A DNA stretch of 64,000 nucleotides. It comes from Paenibacillus sp. FSL R5-0766 (GTDB taxonomy: Bacteria > Bacillota > Bacilli > Paenibacillales > Paenibacillaceae). The DNA lies in NCBI RefSeq assembly GCF_037971845.1, contig NZ_CP150227.1:4588001-4652000 (forward strand). The letters are read 5' to 3'. Made by a program: the position numbers and the translations under genes. Below the pieces are notes generated by a model that worked only from the letters and a program-made list of their open reading frames with translations, did not search any database and had not been told where the DNA came from. Shown here piece by piece: positions 62,946 through 64,000 of this stretch (the first letter of the stretch is position 1; each line of letters opens with the position of its first letter).

Positions 62946-64000
62946 CTAATTCCTCCCGGCAATGCGCTCCGCCGCAATCCGGAGCAACCGCTGAGCCACA
63001 TCGTCCTTGGCCAACACTGGAAGCTCCTCCACCAAACCTTCCCGGTCATAGATATGTACCGCGTTGGTGTCTGTTCCAAATCCTGCACCCGTGCGGGTTA
63101 CATCATTGGCTACGATCAGATCACAGTTTTTCCGTTCCAATTTCTCACGTGCATACATCTCAACTGACTGAGTCTCCGCAGCAAAACCAATCAAAAACTG
63201 ATGGGTTTTCTGTTTGCCCAGTGTTTCAAGAATATCTATATTTTTAATAAGTTCGAGCGACAGCGTGTCGCCTTTCTTCTTGATCTTCTCGGTATAAACT
63301 TCCTTTGGACGATAATCGGCAACTGCCGCCGCCTTAACCACGATATCAGCATCGTCCCACTCGCGTGTTACCGCTTCATACATATCCTGTGCAGACTGTA
63401 CAGGAATCAACTCAACGTTCTCCGGTGGCTTGGCTTGGGTATTGCCCATAACCAATTTCACATCAGCCCCCAGATCACGCGCAGCTGCGGCTATGGCAAA
63501 TCCCATTTTGCCAGATGAATCGTTCGTAATATATCGTACTGGGTCAATGCGCTCAATCGTACCGCCAGCCGTAACAACAACCTTCTTGCCTTGTAACAAC
63601 GAAGCTTGTCCCTGCCGACTAATATCTGCAGATTCGCGCTGTTCAAAGAAACGTTCCACCACATCCACAATGCTCTCCGGTTCTTCCAGACGTCCCTTGC
63701 CCACATATCCACACGCAAGCAGACCTTCACCCGGTTCAATCATCATGGCGCCCCGTTCAACAAGCAGGTTCATATTATGCTTTACAGCTGGATGATCATA
63801 CATATGTACATTCATCGCTGGAGCAATCATGACAGGGGCTGTCGTGGCAAGAAGAGTTGTTGAGAGCATATCATCTGCCATGCCATGCGCCATCTTGGCA
63901 ATTACATTGGCTGTTGCCGGAGCAACCAGAACAAGATCAGCCAGATCGGCCAGATGAATATGAGATACGACTGCCGGTTCACGCTCATCAAATGTATCGG
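62946..64000 (-). CDS. coaBC: Phosphopantothenoylcysteine decarboxylase/synthetase, 5' end outside window
   Basis: About 351 codons are visible; the reading frame continues through base 64000 (DTFDEREPAVV, LVLVAPATANVIAKM), so the start is outside and the ATG at 63893 is internal. CoaC flavodecarboxylase motifs: APAMNVHMYDHP and PGEGLLACGYVGKGRLEEP. CoaB: VTAGGTIERIDPVRYITN, AAVADYRP, LIVANDVTRTGAGFG. It makes 4'-phosphopantetheine for coenzyme A. Confidence 0.96.
   Translation of the reverse strand, partial: DTFDEREPAVVSHIHLADLADLVLVAPATANVIAKMAHGMADDMLSTTLLATTAPVMIAPAMNVHMYDHPAVKHNMNLLVERGAMMIEPGEGLLACGYVGKGRLEEPESIVDVVERFFEQRESADISRQGQASLLQGKKVVVTAGGTIERIDPVRYITNDSSGKMGFAIAAAARDLGADVKLVMGNTQAKPPENVELIPVQSAQDMYEAVTREWDDADIVVKAAAVADYRPKEVYTEKIKKKGDTLSLELIKNIDILETLGKQKTHQFLIGFAAETQSVEMYAREKLERKNCDLIVANDVTRTGAGFGTDTNAVHIYDREGLVEELPVLAKDDVAQRLLRIAAERIAGRN

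Overview
The window looks like a chromosomal segment of a spore-forming Firmicute, most likely a Paenibacillus. Evidence: spoVM, a SpoVIF-type gene and a sleB-type gene; S-layer-homology and DUF5704 secreted proteins; strong Gram-positive ribosome-binding sites; moderate GC; and the order coaBC-priA-def-fmt-rsmB-rlmN-prpC-prkC-rsgA-rpe-spoVM-rpmB-fakA-recG, which matches the Bacillus subtilis yloN-region. The genus is an inference. No rRNA, tRNA or CRISPR was seen.

Layout. (1) 1-6 kb: a secreted RHS/YD-repeat protein running off the left edge, preceded by a secreted protein of nine ~75-residue repeats. (2) 6-10.4 kb: yaaA, a Band-7 protein with a small overlapping membrane protein, a decayed copy of the yaaA 3' end with its terminator, an Mrr-like nuclease and a decayed IS30-family transposase. 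(3) 10.4-17.8 kb: a minus-strand polymorphic-toxin/surface locus with a lipoprotein, a small coupled ORF, two small proteins (one WXG100-like), an SLH protein, a DUF5704 protein, a WXG100-REase toxin and its Imm7-like immunity protein. (4) 18.4-26.7 kb: sleB-like hydrolase, NiaP-like transporter, CUT1 sugar ABC transporter, SsuD-like monooxygenase and an AraC regulator. (5) 27.1-35.5 kb: a six-gene putative exopolysaccharide locus (membrane glycosidase, HEAT protein, GT2 synthase, unusual response-regulator-like protein, nucleotide-sugar dehydrogenase, GH18-like protein). (6) 36.3-38 kb: a LexA-box-preceded Y-family polymerase with a YolD protein. (7) 38.2-44.4 kb: glutaminase, GNAT, and a LytS/LytT two-component pair beside an OFA-family transporter, resembling E. 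coli YpdAB-YhjX. (8) 44.7-64 kb: the conserved housekeeping and sporulation block.

The most distinctive features are a five-copy family of ~180-bp MITE-like palindromic elements in intergenic spaces between 24 and 45 kb, the exopolysaccharide locus (with a leader carrying a terminator-like hairpin and a receiver domain whose phosphoacceptor Asp is Glu), and the toxin-immunity/S-layer locus. Several gene starts were set from ribosome-binding sites, including TTG starts for fakA, fmt and the spoVIF-like gene, and two genes too short for routine ORF calling (spoVM and a 34-codon coupled ORF) were found by eye.
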